This document shows positions 9,200-18,975 of a stretch of 64,000 nucleotides of DNA, piece by piece. The stretch is from Athripsodes cinereus (lineage: Eukaryota > Arthropoda > Insecta > Trichoptera > Leptoceridae): assembly GCA_947579605.1 (NCBI GenBank), contig OX388325.1:7745572-7809571 (forward strand), in the 5' to 3' direction. The notes under the pieces are model-generated. The model was not told the DNA's origin. It made no database searches and saw only the letters and a list, made by a program, of their open reading frames with translations. Each line of letters starts with the position of its first letter. Within the stretch, counting starts at the first letter, position 1. Made by a program: the position numbers and the translations under genes.

Positions 9200-10599
9200 A
9201 GGGAACTTGCACATATTTTTTTTATTCTTTTGAATCATAAATGAAGTAATCAGTAACACATATCAGTAATTTTTTTTTCGATACGTTGCTTAATTTCTGT
9301 TTTATAGCATTTTGAAATTTCGATTTTTGAATTTCCGCGAAAACGCCACATCCTAAAGCGCCATTTTGATGACGTCATATGTCCCTTCGATCTCTCTGTC
9401 TACAAATGCTTAGTACATTTCGTAGTATAATATATTATATCTATTAGTTTGACGAAGTTATTTACTGTTGTGGTTTGGGTTTGAACACTTTTTTTTGCCA
9501 AAAACTTCAAGATGATTAAATTTTTACGTATAAACATACATCAGTTCCTATTTTTTAATTTAGTTATAATGACGGAAAACGATTTTCTCAAGGGGCAATC
9601 GGATATTTATCATGCATATAATAATAAGCCCGCCGGTAGGCGCTATAGCTTTGTCTTATAATGTTATTACTAATTTGTAAATGCAATACAACATTGTGTA
9701 ATAATTACATAATTATATTCAATGGCAATTATTATCAATTTTCCATCATTCTTAGGTCTGATTAGTGATTACAGGTTCAAAATACGCCATTACTTTTCTG
9801 TACTGGGTGCATGGTGGAAGTGAAGATCCTGCTAAAAAAATCTGTCCAATGTTATTGGAAAAAATCAAAGTTGGCTGAAGTTAGCACAGAAGTTAAATTT
9901 ATAACTTGTGCTGAATTGAGTCATCGATCATCTACAAATATATCCACACCGAGTGAGTTTCTGACAGCCATTGTGTCAAAACCAAAAGATTTTTATTGTA
10001 AATCAGATAGTATTTTAAGGATATAGTAACAAATGTCGACACCATAAGCATCCACTACTTAATGGATGTGTTCATTACCTAATAACAATATTTATACTGC
10101 GAATGATTTTGTTTGTTTTATGTTTTGTGATTGGACGATAGATATGGAAAGCTGCAAAGAAGTCGCTGAACTTACAGTACAGTATCCAGCTAACAATATC
10201 GGCTTGCGTAGAAATAATTTATTCAGTGTCGTATAAGTTATATTTGTACACCCTGGACTACGCAATATTTGTATGATCTTTTTGGAAACATTTTGTATCA
10301 ATCCAAGATATATTTACCTACTTCGAAAATGTTAAAAACCGGACTCAAATACCAAGCGATTGTTAATCCCATACATTACGATAAACAACAAAACATCACT
10401 CAGGACATGTGACGTCACAAATGCAATAACCAGCAATATGGCGTTCAAACAGCGGGCGAAAAAGTGTGATTTTATTTATTAAAATAATAAATGAAAAATA
10501 ATTATTTTTGAGTTTTAATCAAAATATAATCGATATATAACCTTTTTTCTACCTAATTAATGCATTTCACAAAATATTCCTCTCGAGTGCAAGTTCCCT
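9200..10599. mobile_element. Second AT-flanked transposon (element B) nested in element A
   Basis: Terminal inverted repeats AGGGAACTTGCAC and GTGCAAGTTCCCT are flanked by AT at 9198-9199 and 10600-10601. About 170 bp inside each end are matching inverted blocks, GCCATTTTGATGACGTCATA on the left and a GCCATATTG...TGACGTCACATGTCC counterpart on the right. It carries a SWIM-type gene fragment on the plus strand. The duplication size and gene content suggest a non-autonomous relative of element A from a different subfamily, since its termini differ. Confidence 0.75.
9775..10026 (+). pseudogene. SWIM-region fragment of a SAP/SWIM/YqaJ-type protein
   Basis: After a splice-acceptor-like GATTACAG (ending 9774) one frame reads KYAITFLYWVHGGSEDPAKK. 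After a seven-A run (9834-9840) the neighbouring frame continues SVQCYWKKSKLAEVSTEVKF. Together these match the segment following the SWIM zinc-binding motif in YqaJ-associated transposon proteins (VHRRSEDP...VQCYWKK...). One indel in the A run explains the frameshift. No YqaJ domain follows before the stop at 10026. The small upstream frame at about 9570-9660 (MTENDFLKGQ...) is unassigned. Confidence 0.55.
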
Positions 10600-10977
10600 A
10601 TCGTGAAGCCTGCAAAAAATATAATAATTGGTACATTTAATAACACATATACTTATTTAAGTATTTAGAAACAATTAACCAAAATGTTATGGATGAAAAT
10701 CTACTAACCTAGCCACGAGGGTAGCTTTTTTACCACTTATTTCGGCATTCCGCTTTTTAAGCTCAGCTTTTAGTTCGGCTAGAGAAAATGTGCCATAATC
10801 CTTATTCATTTTTAATATATATATAAGTATGAAACACGGTAGAAGATAACAAAAAACTGGAATATCGATAAAACGAACGCAGTTGTTGTCTAATGTTTGA
10901 CAGTTGTGTTTTAGACCCTTATTAGCTGTGCTGCCATCTGGTGTGCATTGTGGGAAGTTCCGCAGAAAATAACCCAT

Positions 10978-11375
10978 TGTTGCATGTGCTCGCCTGCTGA
11001 TGCTCAGATATACCTACATATTGTTTTATTATTTGCTGTATTGTGGGATTTATCGTATAGATGCCTACTAATTTGAATTGTCTATAGGTATATACTGCCT
11101 ACCTATACATTAATTGTTTATTTATTTATTTTTTATTTATTTTATCCATATATAAATATATTGCCTATCTTATTATATTTCGTATTCATTGTCTCAACAA
11201 AAAAAATCCCTACGAAGTTGTCAGTCTTACAACTATCGTCAGTTTAAAACTGGATGCAAAATTTGATTGGCTGCATGACCGATTTTTTCTTTGAATTACC
11301 TATCTAATATGTCTTTGGTTGTATATATGAATTTGTAAGTTTATAAATGTCAATGTTAACCGTAATTTTTTTTTA
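10978..11375. repeat. AT-rich region containing a paired dispersed repeat (11215-11345)
   Basis: GTCAGTTTAAAACTGG...GCATGACCGATTTTTTCTTT recurs at 30262-30335 beside a TTA MITE. It is non-coding and its class is unknown. The rest shows nothing recognisable. Confidence 0.55.
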
Positions 11376-11379
11376 AACA

Positions 11380-11545
11380 GATATATCTGGGTTTTGTTAT
11401 ACCTAAACGCAAATACAACCTTAAACACCTTTCACAGTAAGCTAAAAGCTTGTGTTGTAAAAGGGGAGTTTGCCGGCATCTGGGATCGAACCACGGACCT
11501 CCTGGACCACGAGGCCGAGACTCTACCTCCAGGCTACCGATGACC
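11380..11545 (-). mobile_element. tRNA-derived SINE2
   Basis: On the minus strand there is an A-box-like TAGCCTGGAGGTAGAG and a B box GGTTCGATCCC. A body with CTTTTAGCTTACTGTGAAAG follows, and the tail is an AAACCCAGATATATC-type end. The same unit occurs at least nine more times in the window in both orientations. It is pol III-type and non-coding. Confidence 0.9.
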
Positions 11546-12755
11546 TCAAGAATAAATAAATATTATTTATGAGATGAAATAAATAAATAAATTATGCAAG
11601 TCGTCATCGTCACGTCAATAAAAATAAAGTATTTTAGAATGGGTGGCATAACAGTTGATAAAAAATTAAACAAATTTATATAATTCTCGAAATATTGATA
11701 ATTTTGTTTATTTAATACTAATTCATAGAGAATAAGACAAATAATAGGATAAAACTTGTTAATGATCGTTTCAGTGAAAGAGCCTTTCAACAAAATTATG
11801 TCGGGTGGTAATCGCTCTCTCCTGAGTGAACGCCCCTTTAGAACGTGTTGTTTTACAAACATCTGCCTTTAGACAACATTCTAAAACTTTGGAAAAGGGT
11901 GGGAATCTTTTTTACCCAGTACATCACAGAACTTTGTTAATTGTCAATCTGATAAGTGATAATTATTTTTCAAAAGCTTATAACTAATAATAAAAATAAT
12001 TATGTACATACCTTTGGAACTGTCGATTAAAGCAAACACGATTCCAATAAAGACCATAGATAAAATGTTTGTCTTTGATGAAAATCCAGCGGCCATCTTG
12101 ATTTTGACAGGAATTTTGACAGACGATATTCAATATTTATTTAATTTAAAACAAAACACTACACTAATTTTGAAATTGACACATTAATTTTTTTAATATC
12201 AATAAATATACTCTAATTAACTATTTTAGTTATATATTTAGAATTATGTTTTTTTTTTACTTTTATTTATAATTATTTTTAATAATTTATTTACATGTCA
12301 AAAACTAGTTAAAATTTGGCAACTAAATTTTATTGTCTTCGTTTAATTAAAGAAATTTGGCACCACCATATATTTTTTTAACACTTTACGTTTTTGGCAT
12401 ATTAAACACTGTTGTTTTATTTTTTTTGTTTATTTATTCTATATAAATTATATATATTTTTATTTTATTTTTTAAATATACAGTCCTCTCCAACTCGTCA
12501 AACATTTTTCGTTTAAATTCGAAGCACTTTACATGTTTAATTTTTATTTATTTATTTATTTTTAAACACTGAAAACAAAATATAATGTTTCAAAAGTCAT
12601 GTAAAAGCTATGTATCTAACATCTTTTTTTCTGTCTACTTCAAAGACTTTTGCCTCCTCTTTTACAGTTCACCGTTCCTACTATGACAGTGACTTCAAAG
12701 GGTTAGGATTGACGTGAGAAGTAGTGACTCAATTAATCAGAAATCGAGTAAAATT
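11546..12755. other. No gene; AT-rich with LINE-tail (ATTTATTTATTT) remnants
   Basis: Several ATTTATTT tracts (12280, 12540-12560) resemble retroelement tails. GGGTGGCATAACAG at 11640 is a SINE3 word. The small open frames have no recognisable domains. Confidence 0.45.
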
Positions 12756-13199
12756 TGAGATGTGACACCTATGACTTGAGCGGACTAGCCGATTAGTCGG
12801 TTGTACAAGGGCTGACTAATCGGCAATCCGATCACGGTTTCGGAAGTATCCGAAAATTCCCGTGACGTTTCGTTTACAGCTGATTCGCGCATAAGTCGCA
12901 GCCGCCGTCTGCAAGCGTGTCGGAACACGTTTTGTGCACTTCGCATTTAATTTTTACTTTTGCACAAATCAAAACTGTAAGATAATAAAATGTAAATATT
13001 AAGTAATAAACATTCAAGACTTTTATCGAATGTGCATAATTCTCCGTATACGAATTTTACTGAAGAATACATACAAAGTGAGAAACCGGCGTTTCTAACG
13101 AAGAACGCGATAGACGGCTCTCTTTGCCGAACACTCGAATAGTCGCCTACTACGAAAGTGGCCGGAAAGTCGGCTATATCGACTAGTCGAAACATCTCT
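12756..13199. mobile_element. Probable hAT-type element with GACTAGTCG repeats
   Basis: The right end reads in reverse TAGAGATGTTTCGACTAGTC, a typical insect hAT terminus. The left end TTGAGATGTGACACC is degraded. Subterminal GACTAATCGG / CCGATTAGTCGG words recur. No convincing 8-bp duplication was found. Confidence 0.4.
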
Positions 13200-14014
13200 A
13201 TGTAATTAAAAAGTGTTAATACAGATATGCTTAGAAGGGCAAAAAAAGATAATTAAATTATTTGACAATATTTGTGACATATTGAAGTGTATTGGATGTA
13301 AAGCAAATTAAAAACAAATAATTAATGGCTAGCTAAGGATCATTGCGGGCATTGATCAGGGCGAACGTCATCCTTAGTGCATTTATTTATTAAACATACC
13401 GGAAGTTAAAAATATAAATAAGTCTTTTGGCGCTTTATCAAAAAAAACCAGTAACTGCGATGGAATCACCTCCTCCCCCTCGTAAAAAGTAACGACCTTA
13501 AAAAACTTTTTTATCGAAATTTAAGGTTACATTTAAAAGAGATTAGATCAATAGTTTATTACATTTTAATTTAGCTTGATATTATGTTACTGGTTAATGC
13601 TCAGCTCAAGTGACGAATATTGTGAATAAATCACGTGTGTATAAATTGAAATAGTTTGGAGATCAAGCACGAATGAATGATGAAAGAATTACTATGATGT
13701 ACAAGAGAGCACGAATGTCTGAGAATCGCGTGGCGGATAGATGGATCAAAATCTCGAATATGGCTGCGTGTCTTTGAAGGCAATTTGAACGGTCGAAATT
13801 CTGAAACAAAAGAAACACATATATATTAATTAAATATTACATACATTTAATGTTAGTAAGTACTATATTACTATAAAAATAATTATAATTATATCTACAT
13901 TATTGAACAAAAAAAATCATGAGCAATAATTGTCGATTAGCTTATTGACTGGAGGCAATATCTTCCAGCTAACCAAAATAATGTGTGATATTATATTAAT
14001 GACAATGTGTGTAA
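13200..14014. other. No gene seen
   Basis: AT-rich. A GGAGGCAATATCTTCCAGCT remnant at 13950-13975 belongs to the LINE tail family seen at 63452-63655. Confidence 0.45.
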
Positions 14015-14604
14015 TCTAATATATAAAAGGAAGTCGTGTGTGTTACACCATTTATAACTCAAGAATGGCTGTACCGATTTGAATGATCTCTGATTTGTTG
14101 GATTCTTCTCCGCCCGGAATAGCCGATAGGTTATTAAAATATCTTACAAATTCACAGGATGAAAAATTAAGAAGAAAATTGTATACGCCATACATTTTTA
14201 ATTTCAATAAATAATGCAATATGTAGAATCATACAAAATCAAAGATGATATTTATTTATAGATTGGCCTATTAATAGAATAATTTTTGTATACATTTTCA
14301 AATTAGAATCGGTATCCATACAATAACACTGAAATTACAATTTTGAAAAAATCATGGATAAGATTTTTTATAAATTTAAAATGAATAGATAACTACCCAA
14401 AATATAAATTAGTACCAACATATTATATTACGTACAGCAGATAATAAACAAATCTGAGTTAAGTATAATTGTCCAACATACATGAATTTTATTTTTTACA
14501 CTATACGATGACACACTTGGACAATTACGGGATTTTGTAACGAGATTAAAAATATAAATCATTCATTGAATGTTAAGCGGTACGAAGTTCGTTGGGTCAG
14601 CTAG
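14015..14604 (+). mobile_element. Non-autonomous Helitron-like element 1
   Basis: It begins TCTAATATATAAAAGGAAGT after an A and ends GTTGGGTCAGCTAG before a T. This is the A|TC...CTAG|T arrangement of Helitrons. There are no terminal inverted repeats and no coding capacity. The same 3' end (GGGTCAGCTAG) closes the element at 58857-59162. Confidence 0.75.
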
Positions 14605-14980
14605 TTAATACTAAATGTGAACAATTGTATTACCTCTCCGTGCTAATAAAAAATAAGGCATTTAGGACGAGCGTCAAACCTTATCGTTTTTAAAAATGTC
14701 TTTGAAATAAATAAAACAAATGTTTTATCAAGAGTAATGTCCTAACGAGACGAAAGACGTCTCTCCCGTGTATAAATCATATACTTAGTAGAATAAAACA
14801 TTCGTTTTATTTATTTCATTATGGAATTCTACTACTAATTATACATCGACACAGTGAATAAAATGTCTTTTCTATATTCGTAATTTTTTGTGTATCCATA
14901 TTGAATGAATTAAAAACTTTAAACTTTTTTAATACACTAAATAACAATACTTTTTTAATATACTAAGAATAAAATAAAAA
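14605..14980. other. AT-rich with small inverted repeat
   Basis: AAAACAAATGTTTTATC (about 14716) and the inverted TAAAACATTCGTTTTATTT (about 14797) enclose GAGACGAAAGACGTCTC, a word of the hairpin family at 51235 and 60978. No gene is seen. Confidence 0.4.
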
Positions 14981-14984
14981 GTGT

Positions 14985-15275
14985 GTATCATACTTAGGAG
15001 AGCCAGAGCCAGGAGAGAGCTGTTGTCGATTGTCAAAGTGAGGAAGGTCTCATATTTGGGTCACGTGCTGCGTGGAGAGAAGTATCGTCTCCTCCGCCTT
15101 GCATTGGAGGGCAAGATAGAGGGAAGACGGGGAGTTGGCAGAAAGCAGATGTCCTGGCTGCGTAACATTAGGGAGTGGACTGGAAAGTGGATGACCTGTT
15201 CAGAGCAGTACAGGACAGGGAAGTTTTCGCCGGAGTGATCGCCAACGTCAGGGGGACCTGACATGGCACAGAAAG
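14985..15275 (+). pseudogene. LINE C-terminal fragment, lineage L2
   Basis: The frame reads KVRKVSYLGHVLRGEKYRLL and EGRRGVGRKQMSWLRNIREW. These match the LGH(V/I)xRG...EGRRxxGRxQxSWL motif at the C-terminus of RTE-like LINE polyproteins. A sister copy lies at 36405-36730. It has frameshifts and ends in an AAGAAGACGAAG-type tail. It is flanked by an inverted 34-bp sequence (14904-14938 and 15287-15324). Confidence 0.75.
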
Positions 15276-15334
15276 AAGACGAAGTGTATTCAAAAAGTTT
15301 AAAGTTCTTGATTCATTTAAAATAATAATAACTA

Positions 15335-15475
15335 GACAACTTATTTATGATGCGCCGTTTTGTGGAAAAACCACCGCAAGGGCCCATTCAAGAATCATAA
15401 CACCTCCTGAACAATAGGGTTTTTAACCTCGCCTTGAACACCTCCACACTCTCCAGAGTTCAATGTTTTTATTTA
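15335..15475 (-). repeat. 3' end of CR1-like LINE
   Basis: The inverted match to 22510-22645 covers the last codons (GAACTCTGGAGAGTGTGGAG, then CAGGAGGTGTTATGATTCTT) and the CCCTTGCGGTGG 3' unit. It is 5'-truncated. Confidence 0.75.
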
Positions 15476-15477
15476 AC

Positions 15478-15565
15478 ACCTGCCGTTTACAGGACAGTCG
15501 AAAACTTGGCAAAAAAGTGAAAAACCAATTTTTTACCGGGTGCTCCGTGGAAGTGGGTACCTAAT
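15478..15565 (-). mobile_element. SINE3 5' fragment
   Basis: Contains TTTACAGGACAGTCGAAAAC and ACCGGGTGCTCCGTGG, the 5' part of the family described at 49185-49425. Confidence 0.55.
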
Positions 15566-15609
15566 TAAGTATATTCACACAAAGTATTTACCTATACGGA
15601 TGTAGGTAC

Positions 15610-15971
15610 TAGAGATGTAACAAATATTCGTATTCGCGTTCGCGAATATTCGCATATTTCAAACTATTCGCATTCGCATTCGTATTCGCAAAAAAATATG
15701 CGAATGTTTTGCGAATATTATTTTGGTAATAAAGTATCAGATATTCGGTAAAAGTACCAGATACTTACCCGGTACACTGTAGAAAAAGGTACTGTAAGAA
15801 AATATTCTTTAAGAAAACCGAGGAGTTCTCAAATGTTTCAAATTCCTATACCATTTTGAAAATTCGGCGACGGGGGGGTAGAAATTTTAATGTTTGAGCA
15901 ATTGTAGAATTTTAAGCAAGTCAATATTCGCATTCGCGAATATCCAAAATCACACATTCGTTACATCACTA
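15610..15971. mobile_element. hAT-type MITE, TAGAGATGTAACAAATATTCG
   Basis: The termini TAGAGATGTAAC and GTTACATCACTA are flanked by an 8-bp duplication, GTAGGTAC / GTATGTAC (one mismatch), at 15602-15609 and 15972-15979. Both ends are loaded with GCGAATATTCG words. A related interior lies at 27465-27640 on the minus strand. No transposase is present. Confidence 0.85.
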
Positions 15972-16382
15972 GTATGTACGTAAGTATACGTGACGATCCG
16001 TGAGATAGCTAATTCCATAAAACTTTTAGTCGAGTGTCTCGAGTTGTCGCATAAATTATCATAAACACACGACAGCTTTTATTAAAAAGTTTCTTACGAC
16101 GTGTTGTAATAGTTAGGTAATAATAATAATAATATTTTATTGAAATTCTCTGCTCTCCACGAGTATATTATATATTGACATCAATGTGATAACTGAGTTT
16201 CAACTCAGATCCATATATTATGTAAATGTAACACAACTCAATAAATTGACGATTCTCACAGATTGAGTTAGATGCTGAAATAAACTCCTTTCCCGGATGT
16301 TTCGGGAGTCCAAGGACTCCAATTTATCCGTTTGAGCGGTTAAATTTATCAACTCTCTCAAGTCCATCAGTACCACTGAAAA
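15972..16382. other. No gene seen
   Basis: AT-rich sequence. GATGTTTCGGGAGTCCAAGG-type words near 16298-16320 recur at 21479-21500 and suggest an unclassified repeat. Confidence 0.4.
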
Positions 16383-16867
16383 TGGGGTGTTTACACGAGG
16401 CGAATATAGTCGGGAAACCAAAATATCGACAGCCATTTGATTTTGAACCGTGAGAACAGATTGCCAATAAATCTGAAACGATTAAAACCAGCAAAAACAA
16501 TATCGTCTCAAGTTGACCACCTTTCTTCTTTTGTTTGTTGGTGGAACAATGCGCGCATGCCTAGATATGCAATACATCCGTATCTATGGTAAAAAAATTA
16601 TAAACTGTTCCCGTTTCGTGACAGTTGTTATCTTTGTTGTTGGTTTGTTCGTTAATTAAAATGCGCCTTATTTCTTCTGCTTTAACATTTACAATTAATG
16701 ATAAACACTCCGCGATATCCACCTCAACGTCCGCCAATTTAATAACAACTGACAGATTGAATCTATGTCAGTGGACTGACGTATCACGATCAATGGACTT
16801 CCGACGAATTTTGTTTTTATGCAAGCAATATCGTCAGGCCTATATGTCGTCTCGTGTAAACACCACA
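16383..16867 (-). mobile_element. TTA-type MITE (PIF/Harbinger-like), copy 1
   Basis: The ends are TGGGGTGTTTACACGAGG and GTGTAAACACCACA. The interior matches the three copies at 29699, 34106 and 39057, including AACGATATCGTCTC-like and GCGCATGC segments. The flanks are AAA and TAA, so the duplication has decayed. This is the most diverged copy. Confidence 0.75.
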
Positions 16868-17689
16868 TAAGCCAATATTGACATCGCCGACCCTACCACG
16901 TCAATGGGCGGTGGACCCGGTTGACGTAGCAGATCTCATAGACAGTCGATAGGTAGATACTTAGTACAATCTTTTAATAAAATGCACCATAAACTGTCAA
17001 AGGAAAACAAGATAAAAAAATTGTACATAAAATTGTATTACGTCGTCCTGTTTGTGTCAATAAATGTAAAGGTATTCGAGATGGATGGCATAACTGCTGA
17101 ATTGATGTTGAATGTAAAACACAACTAACTCATTGTTTAAAATTAGGTAGGTATATTAATTTTTAATTTTTTCCTGTGCATTTCCAGACAATGTTTCATT
17201 CTATTGTCACTTACAGGTGTATGTGTATAGTGTTAATTTGGACATGTAGAGCGAATACACGTGAAGGAATGCGCGATGTTTACTGTTATAACAATTTCAT
17301 TACATATTATTATATTAAAACAAAATAATACTTAGTGTAAAGTAGAAGAGTTTTGTGCATGGACAACGTAAGATTTAGAAAAATGACAATTTGTGCAATA
17401 AGTAATACCTACAACAGTCACTTCTTTTTTTCTGCTCAACTTATAAAATGTTAACAAATCTTAAGTCTGTACGTTCACAAAGTGAAAATTCATACTGATA
17501 ATATTTTAGTTTTTTAAATCACTAAACACAGTTAATTTTTCATTTTAATTTATTTGAAACCTCGAGTACTTTCGTCAATATATGTATATATCGATTGACA
17601 TTTTCAAGAGAACTCTCCAAGTTATATAGGTATATCGATTGACATTGAAAATGTCCTTTTAGTGACAATGTCCGTGACAGCTTTCATTT
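16868..17689. other. No gene seen
   Basis: AT-rich. TATATCGATTGACATT occurs twice about 40 bp apart (17588 and 17632). GGATGGCATAACTGCTGAA at 17085-17103 is a SINE3 word. Confidence 0.45.
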
Positions 17690-17755
17690 TTATTGCATGC
17701 GGCTGGTCTGCTGGCTACCGTACTTGTGGAATATGCTGTGATGGGATTTCAGTAT
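17690..17755 (+). mobile_element. SINE3 3' fragment
   Basis: GGTCTGCTGGCTACC...GGAATATGCTGTGATGG is the 3' end shared with SINE3 and, more distantly, with LINE-A. Confidence 0.5.
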
Positions 17756-17884
17756 AAACTATGTTTGTACGTATGATTCCCCGATAGTACTTTTACAAAA
17801 ATATGTGTGCTATGAATTACAATTAAGTTCAATTTTTATAGGTCATGAACAATACATGTTAGACGGCATGAGCATGTCACAAAT

Positions 17885-18095
17885 GATGCTGTGCGAACTT
17901 ACTTACTTTTGATGGCTAAGCAACCCTTGTAGGGCCTTGGCCTCCAAAACAATAGATCTTCAAACCTTTCTATCCTGAGCAATGAATTGCCAGACGTCTT
18001 TAGCATTAACCTCCTCTCGATATCGACTGATGTTATCTAGAAATCTTTGTCTTGGTCTGCCTCACGGTCTTCTGACCCCGGGGATATACTTTGAG
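17885..18095 (-). pseudogene. LINE C-terminal fragment, lineage L3
   Basis: The minus strand reads GRPRQRFLDNI, then VNAKDVWQFIAQDRK (one stop after it) and VLEAKALQGLLSHQ. It ends in an AAGTAAGTAAG tail. This is homologous to the fragment at 23160-23410. It is an RTE-type C-terminus and is 5'-truncated. Confidence 0.75.
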
Positions 18096-18099
18096 AATT

Positions 18100-18440
18100 C
18101 AATTCGACTGTCCAGCTCCACAGCTCAATAAGTCGAAATTTTCCAAAATTTTAATTTAATCGGTAATACACAAAATCAACTTCATTCATTCAATTCCACA
18201 AATAAATACTTAACTATAAAAAATACACGGTTCCCTTTATATCTCATTAAATATTTAGTTATGTAAAAAAATATTGTATCTTACTTGAATGTTTACCGTT
18301 TATGTAATTGTTTGCAATCAATATACAGTAAGGAATAAATAAATAAATAAATAAATGTACCTATTTTCAATTCCACAAATAAATCTTTCGAATTGTTTAA
18401 CTATTGAACGGAACAAAGATAACGTACATATTATTATATA
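18100..18440. repeat. GTCCAGTTCC inverted-repeat element, copy 2 (left part)
   Basis: Begins CTGTCCAGCTCCACAGCTCA. It shares AATACACGGTTCCCTTTATA and ATTCCACAAATAAAT with the copies at 6183 and 58620. It is broken by a duplication and SINE2. Near 18120-18190 it supplies the uninterrupted version of the LINE insertion site at 6507. Confidence 0.6.
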
Positions 18441-18605
18441 TCTGGGTTTTGTTGTGAACCCAAATACAATCTTGTACACCTTTCACAGCAAGCTAAAAGC
18501 TTGTGTCGTGAAAGGGGAGTTTGCCGGCACCTGGGATCGAACCACGGACCTCTTGTTCACGAGGCTGAGACTTTACCTCCAGGTTAACGACGAACTCATA
18601 TGGGA
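18441..18605 (-). mobile_element. tRNA-derived SINE2
   Basis: A nearly full-length copy. The inverted B box GGGATCGAACC and A-box TACCTCCAGGTTA are present, with the GTTTGCCGGCACC junction between the tRNA-like head and the body. Confidence 0.85.
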
Positions 18606-18684
18606 GACCAGTTCTTTGCCGGCGGCTCTGCGGCACAAAAAACAGAATTTGTGTTAAATTTTATACGTGATATTTTACTAATTG

Positions 18685-18883
18685 TAGTTTGACTAATACT
18701 AGTTTTACGAATAGTAGTTTTACGAATAGTAGTTTTACGAATAGTAGTTTTACGAATAGTAGTTTTACGAATAGTAGTTTTACGAATAGTAGTTTTACGA
18801 ATAGTAGTTTTACTAATAGTAGTTTTACGAATACATACTAGTTTTACTAATAGTAGTTTTACTAATAGTAGTTTTACGAATAG
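18685..18883. repeat. 15-bp minisatellite, TAGTTTTACGAATAG
   Basis: About 13 head-to-tail units of TAGTTTTACGAATAG, with TACTAATAG variants mainly at the edges. One unit near 18830 has a 4-bp insertion. The spacing is uniform and there are no unique spacers, so this is a simple tandem array. Confidence 0.95.
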
Positions 18884-18892
18884 TCTATACCT

Positions 18893-18975
18893 GCCTTTTA
18901 CAGTATCAGGATACTGGGAAACTTACAGGAAAAAGCAGGAGACCTATTCCTTGCCGGGATCTCCACGGGTATATT
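18893..18975 (-). mobile_element. SINE3 5' fragment
   Basis: CTGCCTTTTACAG...GAGACCTATTCCTTGCCGGG...CTCCACGGG corresponds to the inverted 5' half of SINE3. Confidence 0.55.

Larger units (their letters stand above)
8853..10809 (-). pseudogene. SAP...YqaJ-type exonuclease-like gene, interrupted by element B
   Basis: Minus-strand exon 1 (10809-10709) begins MNKDYGTFSLAELKAELKKR and ends LVAR. It is a SAP helix-extension-helix DNA-binding motif. Donor AG|GTTAGT lies at 10708 and acceptor TTTTTTGCAG ends at 10610. Exon 2 starts at 10609, is split by element B (9200-10599), and resumes at 9199 down to the stop at 8853. Its C-terminus contains YHDYYYQIQGQLLCTE and IESDNDFIEKM, typical of the last conserved part of YqaJ-like recombinase nucleases. 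Skipping element B with one AT copy gives ...LVARLHDYDKHSNF in frame, as in SAP-YqaJ proteins. The middle part (SWIM region and N-terminal YqaJ catalytic motifs) is deleted. The role would be as transposon helper nuclease. Confidence 0.75.
7543..10975. mobile_element. Degenerate ISL2EU-type DNA transposon (element A)
   Basis: The proposed ends are GGGTTGTTTG at 7543 and AAATAACCC at 10975. Both are flanked by AT (7541-7542, 10976-10977). Subterminal inverted similarity includes GGCAGCAC and AGGGTCTAAA near 7575-7600 and 10910-10945. Inside are two convergent genes: a THAP/HTH transposase fragment (+, 7701-8578) and a SAP...YqaJ-type gene (-, 8853-10809). The 2-bp AT duplication, a DDE_Tnp_4-class transposase with THAP domain, and a YqaJ-like helper match what I know of the ISL2EU group. 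The DDE catalytic core is missing, so the copy is non-autonomous. Without the nested element B it is about 2.0 kb. Confidence 0.75.

Noticed and set aside
8853..9212. Minus ORF starting MQVPYYDKHSN as an independent gene
   Set aside because: The first residues are read from the terminal repeat of element B. The true upstream coding sequence is across the insertion at 10600-10809.
10092..10301. 69-codon minus ORF inside element B
   Set aside because: No family resemblance and no splice context; opposite to the SWIM fragment strand.
18685..18883. Regular repeats that might suggest a CRISPR-like array
   Set aside because: The units are contiguous with no unique spacers, and the genome is eukaryotic. 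It is a minisatellite.
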